64,000 nucleotides of DNA from Platycnemis pennipes (lineage: Eukaryota; Arthropoda; Insecta; Odonata; Platycnemididae), in contig OW121855.1 in assembly GCA_933228895.1 (NCBI GenBank), forward strand, positions 70,952,698-71,016,697. Reading direction: 5' to 3'. Below are positions 45,944 to 57,412 of this stretch, one piece after another (within the stretch, counting starts at the first letter, position 1; every line of letters begins with the position of its first letter). A program made the position numbers and the translations under genes. The notes under the pieces were generated by a model that saw only the letters and a program-made list of their open reading frames with translations, searched no databases and was not told the DNA's origin.

Positions 45944-46375
45944 CATTGCAAAGCGACCTACATCCTCTTAAAGAACTTTGCTACAAAGGGGTGGGGTTAC
46001 TGTGGTGCAAAGGACAACTTAAATCATTTATCTCCATTATTTAGGACAAATAAAATGGTTTTCTCATATTAAATATTGTGGATTTTATCTGAGTATTTTA
46101 TTTCATATATTCGTGATGCTATCGCTATTGAAAAGCGAACAAAATCCTCTTAAAGAACTTACTGCGTGGATATTGAAGTGAAAATTTACACAATTTTCAT
46201 TTTAATATGATGCAATTTCACTAAGTCACGCCTCAAACCAATCATTTCTTTACCGCTGGGGGGTGAAGAACAACTGAAATGATTTACTTCCAATATTTAG
46301 AATTTAAAAAGTTGATTTCCTCATATGAAATATTTTGGGTTATACTCCGAGTGTTTTTATTCGCTATAATTGGGA
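45944..46375 (+). repeat. old tandem duplication
   Basis: AAAGCGACCTACATCCTCTT then AAAGAACTT (about 45950-45978) recurs as AAAGCGAACAAAATCCTCTT then AAAGAACTT (46132-46160). CTCATATTAAATATT (46063) likewise recurs as CTCATATGAAATATT (46320). The second unit has roughly 75 bp more. Identity is modest, so the event is old. Confidence 0.7.
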
Positions 46376-46679
46376 TAAATCTACTCTACGAAGTGACCCT
46401 CAGCGATAGCTGAATTAAATAATTCAAATGTAAAGGTGTTAGATAGATTAAACACACCCTAAAATAGCTTATTATCGGGAGACAATAGAAAACTAAGGCC
46501 ATTCAAGTCATTTATAATACGGAAAAATGCTTTGGATTTGGCAAGATTTTTATAGAATGAAATAAAAGAACTATGAGAAAAAGCTTGTTCTTAGCGATCT
46601 TTATCCTATGATATTTTTATCTGGAAAGAGAAAACTGATAACAGGACTTCTTTGTCCTTTCTCTATTCCCAAAAACAAG

Positions 46680-47110
46680 GTTTAACAGTCTTGCAGATAG
46701 GAGTAAAATAATGTAAACGGACAAATGACTACACATTTCTACACAAGTTCAGATTCGTCTAAAATAATTGGAAAATATAGAAAAAATCAAGCAAATATGC
46801 TTTTCTTGTAGATATATGGGATGCAGTTTAGTTAACCTAAAGCCAACATTTTTCATCAAAATTTTAATTAATAATCGCTCCTATATAAGTTGAATATATA
46901 GATAAATACAGAAAAATATCGGATATACCTCTAATTAAGAGTACTTTTTTGGACGCAGCACAGCAGTCTAACAACATTCATTTTCACTTAATATTGATAA
47001 ATAATCAATAGTCAATGCCCTTTACATAAGTTAACGTGGGAGTTAATTTGAAAAATGTCGAAAAAACCTAAACATTCAAATGTATCTTCTTCGGATATTA
47101 TTGGAATTCA
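46680..47110 (+). repeat. diverged tandem array, monomer about 142 bp
   Basis: An anchor AAGTT followed by an A-rich core (GGAAAATATAGAAAAAATC; ACAGAAAAATATCGGATA; TTGAAAAATGTCGAAAAAAC) occurs at 46745, 46887 and 47028. The spacing is 142 and 141 bp, and flanking similarity extends on both sides. The monomers are heavily diverged. Confidence 0.55.
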
Positions 47111-47264
47111 GTTCACCAAAACTAAAACCATACATTTTCTTTTAAAATGGAAAAACACGTATGATAAATGTTTGATACATAAGTCAAATTTTTGGAAGAA
47201 AATTTGATATATATCGAAAACAACTCAACAAGTACTATGCGCTTTTTTTTAGGTATAGATGGAA

Positions 47265-47570
47265 CCATTTTTCTTCTTGCCCACCCAGCTCTACTTCGTC
47301 CCGCGGCAGAACAAGCGGACGAAGTTGGTGAAACGAATGGCCTCTCCCGGAGAGATCGATTCATCATCTGCGATTGTACTGGCGCACACATATTTCTTGA
47401 TAGACTCCGCCCCACCAGGAAGTCCATTCCTGTCCACTTCGATGCCCCTTCCCATCCCTTTTCGTTTTTTCCTTTAAAGGATCTCCTTTCCCCCTTCCAT
47501 TGTGTCCTCTTCGAAAAGGATATCACCCCTGGGAACCTTTCCCTAAACCTGACACTCACCCCCTTTCACG
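47265..47570. repeat. C/T-rich island (upper strand)
   Basis: Pyrimidine-biased but less extreme than other islands. Open frames of 146 (plus) and 145 (minus) codons overlap here and neither resembles a known family. Confidence 0.4.
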
Positions 47571-47769
47571 GGATCGCTATTTTACGGATATGGTGTCAAA
47601 GCAGCCACTCCCCGTCGTATGTATGTATTTAATATATCAAGATATAGCTCTCCAGAGGTGCTACTATGAATGGCCCGAAGTTGAAGATAAACGATGAATC
47701 GTGGAAGGGAAATCGTCTGTGCGCCAAGAAACGAATAAATGTACCACCCTCTCGGCAACAATGAAAATG

Positions 47770-47915
47770 CTGTAGTCTGATAAGTAACTTCACAATCCAA
47801 AGGTTGCAGGGTTCGATTCTCACCTTGGGCATGGTTGATATGTTTGTCTTATGCTTGATATAGGATTAAACAAGGTTAAAAGATGCATCACCTTAAAACC
47901 TAGCTCTTCTCCAAA
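47770..47915 (+). mobile_element. tRNA-derived SINE, family B
   Basis: TGTAGTCTGATAAGTAACTT resembles the head and GGTTCGATTCTC (47809-47820) is the B box. The body has ATAGGATTAAACAAGGTTAA and CTTAAAACCTAGCTCTT. It is the same family as the 3.9-4.1 kb copy in opposite orientation. Confidence 0.6.
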
Positions 47916-47919
47916 ACTA

Positions 47920-50460
47920 ACAAACATTCAAAATGCATCCTAAAACTCTAATAATTATTAGTACCTTTCCCAGGGAAAACGATTAATGCGTATACTCAGA
48001 TAAGTAATAGTTATTTGTGAAATTTTTAAGACACTCAAGATGAAACCTCTGGTTCTCGAGAGTCATGAATACCCGTTTAAACGGATTATGATTAAGAATA
48101 ATCTATAAGGAATATCATTAGGGCGTCTTGAAATCAGAAGAGATCATTTAATTTGGAAATAATCACATTTATTCAGATATATTTTTTATTTTTGATGAAA
48201 ATGGTGATATTAAGTGCTAAAAATTATAAATTTTAAAAGTGAATGATTAACCACTGCTCGTGACCTTCTAGCTCGAGATCCTTCTAGAGCCAGGGATAAT
48301 TATTTTACGTCCAGAAAATTAGGTTTACAATTTCTCTCTCAGTATTAATCGTGGTCCTCCTTTTGTTAGTTTTACTCCTCACGGAGGTTCTTTCAATGAG
48401 TCTTCTTCATTCTATCTCATTTCCCTCTTAATAAGCCCGCTTGCTCAACGAAAATGTAACTCTGAAAAGTATTTTATCTTCTCTGGACAGATTGTATATT
48501 TTCCAGGCTTCTCAAATTTATTCCGACAGATATAAAATGGATTTCCGATGGCTAAAGATGTGATTACAGTATGAATACTATTAAAACAGCATTTCTAAGG
48601 AACGCAGTTCAGCGCTTACGCGTTCTCCTGAAATGCATGCAATACGCTGTTCTCATCTGTTTACTAAAAAGCATAAACTCAAGGATGACAGGATTTCTTC
48701 ACTCTGCCTTGATCGCACGATGCTCCATCCTTTTCTAGATCTAGAATGGTAGCCAGCGCTAAATTCCGTACGATGCACTGGAAGCATTTACACCGTCCCC
48801 AAACAATTTCCATGACTCTTGATTTACAGATGATAATTGAAGAAGACGCAGCGGGTGTGAGAAAGAACTTGCACTAGTAAACTAGGAGCAGGCAGAAAAT
48901 AAGACCACAACAATCAAGACTGAACGATATCAAGATATCAACCAATTAAGATAGCGGCCAATATGTTATCAAGCAAACTGAATCTATTTCACATGATATT
49001 AATTTACTATTAACAAAGCTAATATGCCTTTATTTGTACACGATCAAGTCAATCAGTATGCAAGCTTACGGAAAAGAAACCGTTTCTTGCATGGCTTTAA
49101 GGATGAGTAATGGAATTATGATGATAAAGGACTAATCCAACGGACTCAAGAAATGCATTCACAAATGCTTTGGGTAGAAGGGGTATTGCATTGGGGTATT
49201 GCATTAAGGAAGGGGTATTGCATGGATTCCCGGCAGGATCTGAAGTTAAGGCTATTAATACTGGGAGACGAGCGGAATGAAAATATATGATGCACTGGTC
49301 GTTTATCCGAATGTACAGCTCAGTTGCAAACCAAAGTAACCCTATAATATAGCGTACTTCTATGACAACTAATCCTCAGAAATAATGGGTGCCCAAGTTG
49401 CGATCCGTCAGCATTTTTAAGAAGAACAGTTGAGTTTACGCAATTATTTGATCCAGTCTCAACTCGCATATCAATGTGTTAGTAAGCCACAAAAATATAC
49501 ATTGATTCCTACGAAAATGAGCGTTTTTGATTGTGTTATAAGGATTTCCTTACTCAGGGAAAATTTAATTCCTGTCTGCAAAAGTAGAAAGTCAAATTTT
49601 AAAGTATTGATTTTACTTAGCCATAATTACTTGAAAGAGAAACATTTGTGCATGGAAATAAGTGATTTTTAAGTTGTTAATGAGCATTAAACGCGACAAA
49701 ACTGGTAAGAAAGAAAGTCTAGACCGTTAATCATTGGCTGGCCTAACTTTGGATTATGAAATATTTTTACTGCGCTCAAATGACTTACTACGCATGTACG
49801 TCAATGTGAAAAAAGAGTCAAAGCAGGGCAAAAATTAGCTAAAAGGGATACAATTAATAATTCTTATATGGGTTATATCTTCAGTCAGGACCTTTCCGAA
49901 GGATGGAATCATGGATCATCAATTAAGCAATTCTTAAACATATTCATACATTTTTAAGAAGATAAAACTAAAAACCAACATCACTCACAGCTTGGAAAAA
50001 TCACACATTTCTCCAAGCTACTTCCTGTGATCTAAACAAAACATATAAGTAATATGGTTTTCTTTTTCCATGGCCCACAATGAAATATTGAAAACATAAA
50101 TTTTAATAGCATTATGAGCAACCTTATGTAAAATTAATTAAATAATTATTCGTTATATGCATGGCAAAAACTATCTTCATCATTGATCCTACATAGCATG
50201 TTTATGTGAAAAAAATCTTTTTTAGAAGAGAATGCATATTTTTATTAAAGTGTAATTTTATTAATATTTTAAATTTATATCTCGTTTAATTTTGCATGAC
50301 TTGTTAAGTAAAATTTCCATGGTAACTGAATAAACTATGCTTTTACTACATATAACAGTAATGTCATGAACATAGAACATACAATTTCGATTAGACTTAT
50401 TGCATTTTTCCTCAGAGGAATCGTAAGGCCTACATTATAAACAGATCCAATTTCCTAAGA
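47920..50460. other. AT-rich non-coding stretch
   Basis: 2.5 kb without a recognised gene. A small triple repeat of GGGGTATTGCAT lies at 49180-49233. Open frames are at most 80 codons. Confidence 0.45.
49180..49233 (+). repeat. three copies of GGGGTATTGCAT
   Basis: Two units abut and the third follows after TAAGGAA. It is probably a local replication-slippage product. Confidence 0.8.
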
Positions 50461-50464
50461 ATGA

Positions 50465-50660
50465 AAGCCTCCTCCTTTTCCTTCTTGTCGTAGGAAGGTT
50501 GTCCTCCCACGGAACTCCTCTCCCCCTCCCCCGTCTACCCCTCTTACTCCCTACCGTCTCAGTCACCCTCCCCGCTCCTCACCAACCTCAGATTCCACAT
50601 CTGCTAATGGAGTGAGCACCCCCGCTTCCGCCCTTCGCAGCCCTTATTGGCTCCAAAACC
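50465..50660. repeat. C/T-rich island (upper strand)
   Basis: Short pyrimidine-rich block (CTCTCCCCCTCCCCCGTCTA). No associated SINE is seen. Confidence 0.55.
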
Positions 50661-50664
50661 ATCC

Positions 50665-51990
50665 CCATCTTGACTAAAAGCCTTACTTCTTCACCGATGT
50701 GGGTTCAGCTCAAACACGAGTATAAGCGAGTCTAAGGGATTCCCATAGCACAGCTAAATATAGCGAGATCAAAGACGTGAAGTATCAATGGAAAATCATA
50801 ATCAAAACGTAGGGTGATATTACATGGGATGGTAAAATATAAATCAAGTATGATCTTCAAAACTAGAGTAACTAATAACAAACAATAAAACTAATAACAA
50901 CATACGGAAGTGAATTGTGGCCGTTGAAAGAAAAAGTTTGTTTCCATTTTGAATGATTAACTCATTGTTTTCCAATCTGGGGTGTATACACATATGTGAC
51001 ACTTGATTCTCATTCTTGAAAATCACCCATCCTTCCCTGCTTCCCGCCAAGTTCCATTACGCTTAGCATATGCTCACGATTAGCTTCGTTAATTACATAT
51101 GTTATAGCTTCGTCTACGTCAGCACTGGATTGAGAGGTAATTCCTCTATTCCGACACGCAGATTAAGCCCAGGTATATAACAACATATACCCTGCAAAGA
51201 CGGAAGCTTGTGAAAGAATAACATTGTAAAAGATATGAAAGGACATATTAGATACGCCCGAGGTTATATAATCTACTTAGGTATAGTTATTTATTATTAT
51301 ATTATTAGTTAAAGTCCAACTCTTGGATGCCACGTCTTATTATTGTATTTTCGGGAGCAGTGATTTATTGGCATATCGACAAAATAACTGTCATGAACAG
51401 TGTCCTGAATTGTTTCCCTCGCAAAACATTTAATGGATAATTTATAGATTGGCTGTGTACATTTATTATATTTTAAATAAAAATGTGAAAACTTTTATGC
51501 TGTATCCAAAGAATAAAAGTATTTTCCTGAGTCAGTCATAAAATTTTTACACTATACGTAAATGGTAAACGATTATGCAAAGGTTTGCCGGCTTTATGGA
51601 TTTCTCCCAGTGCTCTTCCTTTTTTGGACCTCTTTTCTAAGTAATTAGAGGAAACTCTGTCAGCGCTGACCAAAACAAGGATGAATGTAAAACAACCATA
51701 TTAATGAAAAGATGACGTCAGGGAATTTAACTCGAGCTTCCTTCCGGTGTCTCATCAATTTATACCCTGTTGGCAACGTCATTCCAATAGTTAGATAAAT
51801 ATGGATAAAAAGTTACATTTATCTTTACGTTACACCAACGGAGAAGAGTATTTAATGACAGGCGTGATGTATGCGTAGATGATGAAACAACTTTGTTCTC
51901 AAGGACGTTCCTCGTTCCTCTTGAATGAAGGTAGGAGAAGATCGAATCAAGCGTAAGAATTTGGAGGTGAACACGGCTGAGATGAGTAAC
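50665..51990. other. AT-rich non-coding stretch
   Basis: No recognised gene, RNA or repeat family. Confidence 0.45.
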
Positions 51991-51999
51991 ACCTCGTTT

Positions 52000-52620
52000 G
52001 GCTCGTGCTCGAGGGAAGGCGATAGAGAGAGGGAGAAGTAGGGAAGTAAGTCAGGCGAAGGGAGTTTGCACCTACGTATAGGAAGCGGAGAGAAGCGAGT
52101 CGGAGCGCGCACATGGGAGGAGTGCTTGGGAGGGGGGAGGAAGAGGAGGGAGGGCAAGGGATGTTACTGGAGTGGGGAGGGGAGGGATACAAAGGGGGAG
52201 GATACCCTGGGAAGGGACCACCGCTCGTGTCTGACTGCGTGAGGGATTAGGGACTCAATTGGATGTGATGTTCGGATCCTCCGTGAGTCAGTGGAGGAAG
52301 AAGAAGAATCATTCGGCGGGCGAGTCCCTTCAGGACTCCACCCCTTGTTCTCTCCCCTCCGCCCTCCTCCTCTTCCTAGGGCCTTCTCTTACCCTTGGCA
52401 ACCTCGCCCCCGGAAAACCCTCCCCTTTTCCCCTCTCGATGTCGCCCTCTCGAAGCGTCTGCTGCGCGAAGCAATGCTCCTTTCGGGAGGAGGGGTCCGG
52501 GGCGATTTCTCGCCAAAGAGAGGGATCCTAAGGATACCGCTGCCGGGGCTAACAAGAAGAGGGCAATGCCATGACTCGCACGGCTGAATTCTCGCGCATG
52601 TTATCCGCTAAGGTCGTTCT
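52000..52620. repeat. G/A-rich then C/T-rich strand-switch island
   Basis: G/A-rich at 52010-52210 and C/T-rich at 52325-52445, then a CG-containing patch to 52620. Frames on both strands (101 codons minus, 98 plus) are compositional. Confidence 0.5.
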
Positions 52621-52747
52621 ACGCGAGGCATTTAATTGCTCAGCTGGTTGAAGCAGCATCGACTCCTTGTTGCTGCTATTACTTGGGTAGGTGGCCGATA
52701 AGTAATTTCTTTAGCGCCACTAAAGAGAGCTAGGTAGTTAAATTATC

Positions 52748-52880
52748 ATCATCGATGGCGATCAATCCTAGGACTGAAAGTGATGCAGCTCCTTACAAGA
52801 CTAATTTCTTGCCTAACCTCTTCATATTCACGTAATTTATCCCTTACCTACACATTCATTCAGGACTTACTCCACATATC
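52748..52880 (-). mobile_element. RTE-like LINE 3' end, decayed
   Basis: The plus strand shows ATCATCATCGATGGCGATCA, then ATCCTAGGACTGAAAGTGAT and TGCCTAACCTCTTCATATTC. The same order, inverted, is seen at 58.15-58.23 kb. Confidence 0.6.
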
Positions 52881-53130
52881 TCTAAGGAGGCCTTCCTATA
52901 CCATACGTCCAATTATCATCCAATTCAACAACTATCTGTATTCGTGTAAATGTATTTATTCTTTTTACTGGGAACAGAGGAATTGTGGCGAGAAACTAGG
53001 TGTTGACCTTCTCTTATCGAAAGCCCCAAGGGGTCCATGGCTAAATGTCCTCTCCCTCAACTACTGCACTGGAAATAATTTCCACATAGCCCTTATGTTG
53101 AGATACATTTGCAATTGAAGGAACTCTGAA

Positions 53131-53175
53131 ACTTCCTAGATTCGAACCCGGGTTCTCGGGGTGGGAAGGCTTCGA
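53131..53175 (-). repeat. tRNA-like B-box fragment
   Basis: The minus strand reads CCCCGAGAACCCGGGTTCGA then ATCTAGG, a clear B-box-like GGGTTCGAATC. No A box or acceptor pairing is found. Confidence 0.4.
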
Positions 53176-53179
53176 GAGG

Positions 53180-54540
53180 CACATAAAAGTACGATCTCAT
53201 TTGGAGTGAAAGAGAAACGACGGAGGCACATAAGACACAACGTCTCCTGTCACTTAACTAGAGTACTTCTTAAGATAAGTATACCTTAAATGCTTACGAA
53301 CTAGTGTCACTGCAAGGAAACTATGCAATTAGTAGTCAGAAATGAGATAAAAATGGGGATGTACCACGTAAGTTATCATATTCGTTAATTTTTTGGTTGA
53401 CCGCATTAATACAGGATTCTCGCATCTTGAGGAGGTCGGTAACGTAGATGATCGGCAGGGAGTGTTCTTATTATAAGAGGTTTTAGTGAGAGTAAAAAAA
53501 AGAAAATCTGTTTGTTGTACTGTTAACGTTGACAATCAATTCTGAATAGAAAATGGAGACAGGAAGAGAAGGGATGCAGCACTTCCGCTCCAATGGAAAG
53601 GCTAAAGAGCGACTGCGTCAAATATTTTGAAGATGAGTCTCAGAATGTCTTCTTCTACTTTTATTCTACTATGTGGCTGCATGTACATTCTTTTTAAAGA
53701 CAGTGAAGGTTTTTAAACTTTGGGCATTCTACAGTCACACACCAATTCAGTTCTTTACGAAGTCAGTTGAAAAAACCATAGCATAGTGAAGTAAGTACTC
53801 GTAGTGATTTAGACTGAAGAGATTCTCATACGTTATGAATTATTCTGGATCCTGCAGAAATATCGCTCTCACAGTTATAACTTTTGATCTCATACGTCCA
53901 TCATTCAATTATTTCAGTGTTAACTTTTCTATTCTGCTGCTATTTCAAACGAGATTACCACAAAATGAATACCAACTCTTTCCGCGAGCAGTAATAGATC
54001 GTATTCATGATAAACAGAGTGGTGGGCGCAATTGACTTCTAACTTATTGCATATCTGAATAAAGTTGATAATAAATACTAGCGGATCTCAAATGCTATCG
54101 TTATGGCAGTGAAGTCAAACGACTCTAGATTCACACGTAAAAATTCCTTCTGACGAAATTTATAAAATAGCGAGGGCCAAATCTATAAGTGCCGTGGTTG
54201 TTTTAGCAATAGTTACATGCATTTTGTGTTCATGTACTTAAGATAGTTTACCTTGCATAAAAGCAAAGATTGACGGAGAAAAAAAGAACTTGATACCGAA
54301 GAAAAAAACAATTAATTGGGATACAAATATTAAATGAAACACAGAAGTAAGAAATACAACAAAATTGAAAAAAACTGTAAACTGAATTTAAATATAAAAC
54401 ATTTTCCCAATCCTCCACACATTATTTGCCTATAAAATAAGCGTAAAACAGGAATAATTAGCAATTCCTACCTACTCTCAACGGTGGTCACTCGCGTGAT
54501 GATTGAGAGTGATGATTCCCAAAAAATACCAGTAAAAACT
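53180..54540. other. AT-rich non-coding stretch
   Basis: No recognised gene or repeat up to the Tigger element. Confidence 0.45.
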
Positions 54541-54543
54541 ATA

Positions 54544-54567
54544 CAGTAGACCCTCTATAATCCGGCA
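54544..54567 (+). repeat. Tigger left terminal inverted repeat
   Basis: CAGTAGACCCTCTATAATCC then GGCA. Two more CCGGC-containing words follow within 35 bp and act as subterminal repeats. Confidence 0.9.
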
Positions 54568-54815
54568 CTGCGCCAGTCCGGCACTCCAGTAATCCGGCGT
54601 ATTTTTACGGGCGTGGTGGGGGTTTCAAGTTGAGACACGTTACTGAAACTATTGTAAACAAACAACTAGCGATCACTCAGTTGCCTCGCCGTCTCGTGGT
54701 TTACCCGCCGGCATACATATTTACCAGTTTTATTCGTGGTGTCTAGTGTGGTGTCGAGTGCGGTGGCATTTTATAGTGTAGATTAATTTATATTTCAAGA
54801 TATTGATGAGTGAAA

Positions 54816-55322
54816 ATGTCTCAGTGTAAACAGAAGCACAAAACGTTAACACTGATTCAGAAAAACGAGATTTTAAATAGACTTGATAAGGGTGACAAGC
54901 TTACCAACCTAGCAAATGAATATGGAGTCGGCGGTGCTACAAAACATGACATACCTACGTAAGAACCAGGAAAAAATTAAGTCTTTCTGTGAAAGCAGTG
55001 ACAATGTTAAAAGTGTCCGGAAAACGTTGAAAAAGGGCGAGTTCCCTCAGGCTGAGGATAGCCTATATGCTTGCTTCATTCAAGAAAGGAATAGGCACAC
55101 ACCAATATCAGGGGAAATTCTTAAAGAAAAAGCAAAGATATTTTACGAAAAAATATTAGGGAAAGACGATTTTAAGGCTAGTGAAGGACGTCTTGAAAAA
55201 TTCAAAAAACTGTTTGGAATTCTTTTGCTAAGTATGACAGATGAAAAACTTTCTTGTGATGTTGCCGCAGTCGACCCATAGAAAGAGAAGTTGAAAGAAA
55301 TCATTAATGAACTAGGACTATG
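54816..55322 (+). pseudogene. Tigger transposase N-terminal remnant
   Basis: ATG at 54816 opens MSQCKQKHKTLTLIQKNEIL and NRLDKGDKLTNLANEYGVGG, a CENP-B/psq-type helix-turn-helix. It ends at a stop near 54949. A frameshift moves the reading to the frame starting at 54916. From KNQEKIKSFCESSDNVKSVR that frame runs through the second CENPB-type helix-turn-helix (GEFPQAEDSLYACFIQERNR, HTPISGEILKEKAKIFYEKI) to DEKLSCDVAAVDP. A TAG at 55279 replaces the usual Phe. In-frame KEKLKEIINELGL follows to a stop at 55321. A full transposase is usually several hundred residues longer, with a DDE domain that is absent here. Confidence 0.88.
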
Positions 55323-55447
55323 AACTATGAAATATGTTGATTCTTTTGTATATTAAACAATAGTTTGGAATTGTACAAGTCTAATAAAACGCGTATTTTG
55401 TGCATTTAAATGTTTTTATTAATGAGCTTCCAGTAATCCGGCGTTTT

Positions 55448-55491
55448 CACTAATCCGGCAGTACCCTGGTCCGATATCTGCCGGATTAGTG
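55448..55491. repeat. 14-bp hairpin at Tigger right end
   Basis: CACTAATCCGGCAG (55448-55461) pairs perfectly with CTGCCGGATTAGTG (55478-55491). The right end alone can thus form a hairpin in addition to pairing with the left end. Confidence 0.9.
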
Positions 55492-55502
55492 AGAGTCTAC
55501 TG
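55479..55502 (-). repeat. Tigger right terminal inverted repeat
   Basis: On the minus strand CAGTAGACTCTCACTAATCC then GGCA, abutting the TA duplication. Confidence 0.9.
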
Positions 55503-55504
55503 TA

Positions 55505-56135
55505 CTGTCTGCAGAATACATTATTGCACATTTAATTAACGCATAGCTAATTTCATTCAAAAATAAAAAAGAAACAATCGGGAGTAAATATACCATCAAT
55601 TCTCTTTTTATAACATCACCTCCTTCCTCAAGAGAACACAATTACCAGAATTATTATGCGCATTATATTCATATCCAATTGTTAAGTATAGTCTCCCACA
55701 GGATAAAAAATTCTAAATCTATTCATACTCCGCTTTACTTTAGTACATAGTACTCCACATACTACTTTAGTACTCCGCAAGACGTAACTAGGGTGTGGGA
55801 AAGGGGGTGAATAATCACTGCACATGCACTGTGCACATCCAATAGTATTACTAAATTATAGATAACTATCGATATCATGCTTGTCGGGAGCCGCCTGGAC
55901 TAATGCCTGGGCTTTTACAGAAATAAGAATATTATTTAGTAACTTTCAGGTCAGATGAAACAAAAGAGATTAGAAGGGGAGGTGCCTCTCTATTGTTTGA
56001 CAATGAGGCAAGATTCGGGTCTTTGGGAATGTAAGGAGTCAAATCTTCGGCAAAAAAATTTCATCTGGCCTATCATATATGTTATTTTTGTCTCAATTCT
56101 TCAACTTCGTGACAGTGGCGTCAATGAACTTCCTA
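55505..56135. other. AT-rich non-coding stretch
   Basis: A small duplication of ACTTTAGTAC-type words lies near 55737-55775. No gene is recognised. Confidence 0.4.
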
Positions 56136-56139
56136 CGAA

Positions 56140-56212
56140 TACGTATCAATGATAGAAGAATAGGGTGGAGAGCTGCGTCAAACCAATCATAGGATTGTTG
56201 ACCGATGATGAT
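56140..56212 (+). mobile_element. RTE-like LINE 3' end
   Basis: GATAGAAGAATAGGGTGGAG, AGCTGCGTCAAACCAATCAT and AGGATTGTTGACCGATGATG. Only the last 20 or so codons and the tail are present. Confidence 0.8.
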
Positions 56213-56340
56213 GAAATCAGGCTCTTGTCGCTCGGTTACCTATGTTCAAACCTTATACGGGATATTTGATGTATCACTAAATTACAAGTTTTTTCATCTT
56301 GCTACTCCTATTTTTATTTAAACCAATGTAAATACATAAT

Positions 56341-56375
56341 TGGCGCCAGGAATCGAACCCGGGTCCTAAGACTTT
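56341..56375 (-). repeat. tRNA-like T-arm fragment
   Basis: The minus strand CCGGGTTCGATTCCTGG forms a 5-bp T stem with one GU pair. It is probably the head of a SINE whose A box is lost. Confidence 0.45.
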
Positions 56376-56399
56376 TTTGAACAGCCTAAAACACCTTCT

Positions 56400-56524
56400 A
56401 GTGTATACGCTGGAATCCTACAAAATTTCAGCTCAATCGATTGATTAGTTTCTGAGGAGATGCGTAACATAAATCTGGCAGACAGACAGGCAGACACCAC
56501 TTCATTTTTATATACATATTAATA
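56400..56524 (+). mobile_element. LINE 3' UTR fragment (RTE/BovB-like)
   Basis: The order is a TTTCAGCTCAATCGATTGAT segment, a TTTCTGAGGAGATGCG piece, CAGACAGACAGGCAGACACC and TTTTTATATACATATTAAT. This is characteristic of arthropod RTE-type 3' ends. It is distinct from the GATGAT-tailed family. Confidence 0.5.
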
Positions 56525-57190
56525 TGATAATGTTTTTGTTTGGGCCATGATGTTACTGATCGAACGCCACGTAAAGAAACTAAGGGTACTACGTCATATG
56601 TAAGTATTAATCATCGACAACATTCTCACTCGGACGATACTCACCACTGAAGGGCATATGGCTGTTACATGATATCATCGTAAAATGCTTTTCCCTCTAA
56701 TTGAGGGGCGTATTTTACATCGGAATAAGGGAGTTATCGCATTTAGAAGGCACATATTGGTTTCCCTGTATAGTGGATGCGTGGAATATTCAGAAAGTCA
56801 TGGTAAACTATAGTAGTAGAAATAGTTATTTGGGGGAGACAACGGTCAGCTTATACCGTTCGCACGATTTAGGATATAAGGTCATTAGATATGGGTAGGA
56901 ATTTTTCAAAGAATGGTGAAAGACCTGTGCATAAATTGTCAACAATTATTTTTTCCACGAGGACTTTAAATGTAACCTAACTATTGTATTATTTTGTATA
57001 AAATTTATGACATTATTGTAACTCAGTCTTTTCTGACAATATTGTTATTGTTTATAGTTTTGACTTATTATTTGATGACTTGTTTGCTAGCTGTTTCTGT
57101 TGTGTTGTTTTTGTTGCAAACTTTATCAATGTTTTCTTTATGTACTGCTCTTATGGGGAAACCCAGAGCATGAAATAAATTCAATTCAAA
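56525..57190. other. AT-rich stretch ending in a LINE-like tail
   Basis: At 57140-57185 the sequence GGGGAAACCCAGAGCATGAA then ATAAATTCAATTCAAATTCA resembles the 3' end and pentanucleotide tail of a Jockey/CR1-type LINE in plus orientation. Coding sequence upstream is unreadable. Confidence 0.4.
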
Positions 57191-57191
57191 T

Positions 57192-57412
57192 TCAAAGAAT
57201 GAAGTGAAACCCGGTGTCGACATTGGCCTACTCTTATTGAAAGGTGCCCGGGCAATTACGGTTTAACGTCCAATCCGACGGACGGAGTACTTAACTCGAA
57301 GTACTCTCCACACGGCATCCATATTGGGACCGATATACAAACGAAAAACATGCCTAGGCCGAGATTGGAACCCTGCTTCTCGGTTTGGAAAGCCAATACT
57401 CTAGCCAGCTCA
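57192..57412 (-). mobile_element. tRNA-derived SINE, family A
   Basis: The minus strand runs from GAGCTGGCTAGAGTATTGGC (head) through the B-box GGGTTCCAATCTC. It continues through AGTACTCCGTCCGTCGGATT (about 57286-57267) and AGAGTAGGCCAATGTCGACA to CCGGGTTTCACTTCATTC. Full length and clear. It abuts a LINE-like tail on its 3' side. Confidence 0.85.

Larger units (their letters stand above)
54544..55502 (+). mobile_element. Tigger/pogo DNA transposon, internally deleted
   Basis: A 959-bp element flanked by TA (54542-54543 and 55503-55504). Terminal inverted repeats start CAGTAGAC and share TAATCCGGCA; 24-nt ends match at 21 positions. It keeps the N-terminal DNA-binding part of the transposase, but the whole DDE catalytic domain is gone: the 3' UTR follows soon after the ELGL motif. 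TA duplication, CAG ends and the CENP-B-like N-terminus together identify the pogo/Tigger branch of Tc1/mariner. It could only move if supplied with transposase in trans. Confidence 0.92.

Noticed and set aside
47122..47632. Overlapping 145- and 146-codon frames on opposite strands
   Set aside because: No recognisable domain, no splice or start context, and both strands are equally open over a C/T-biased block.
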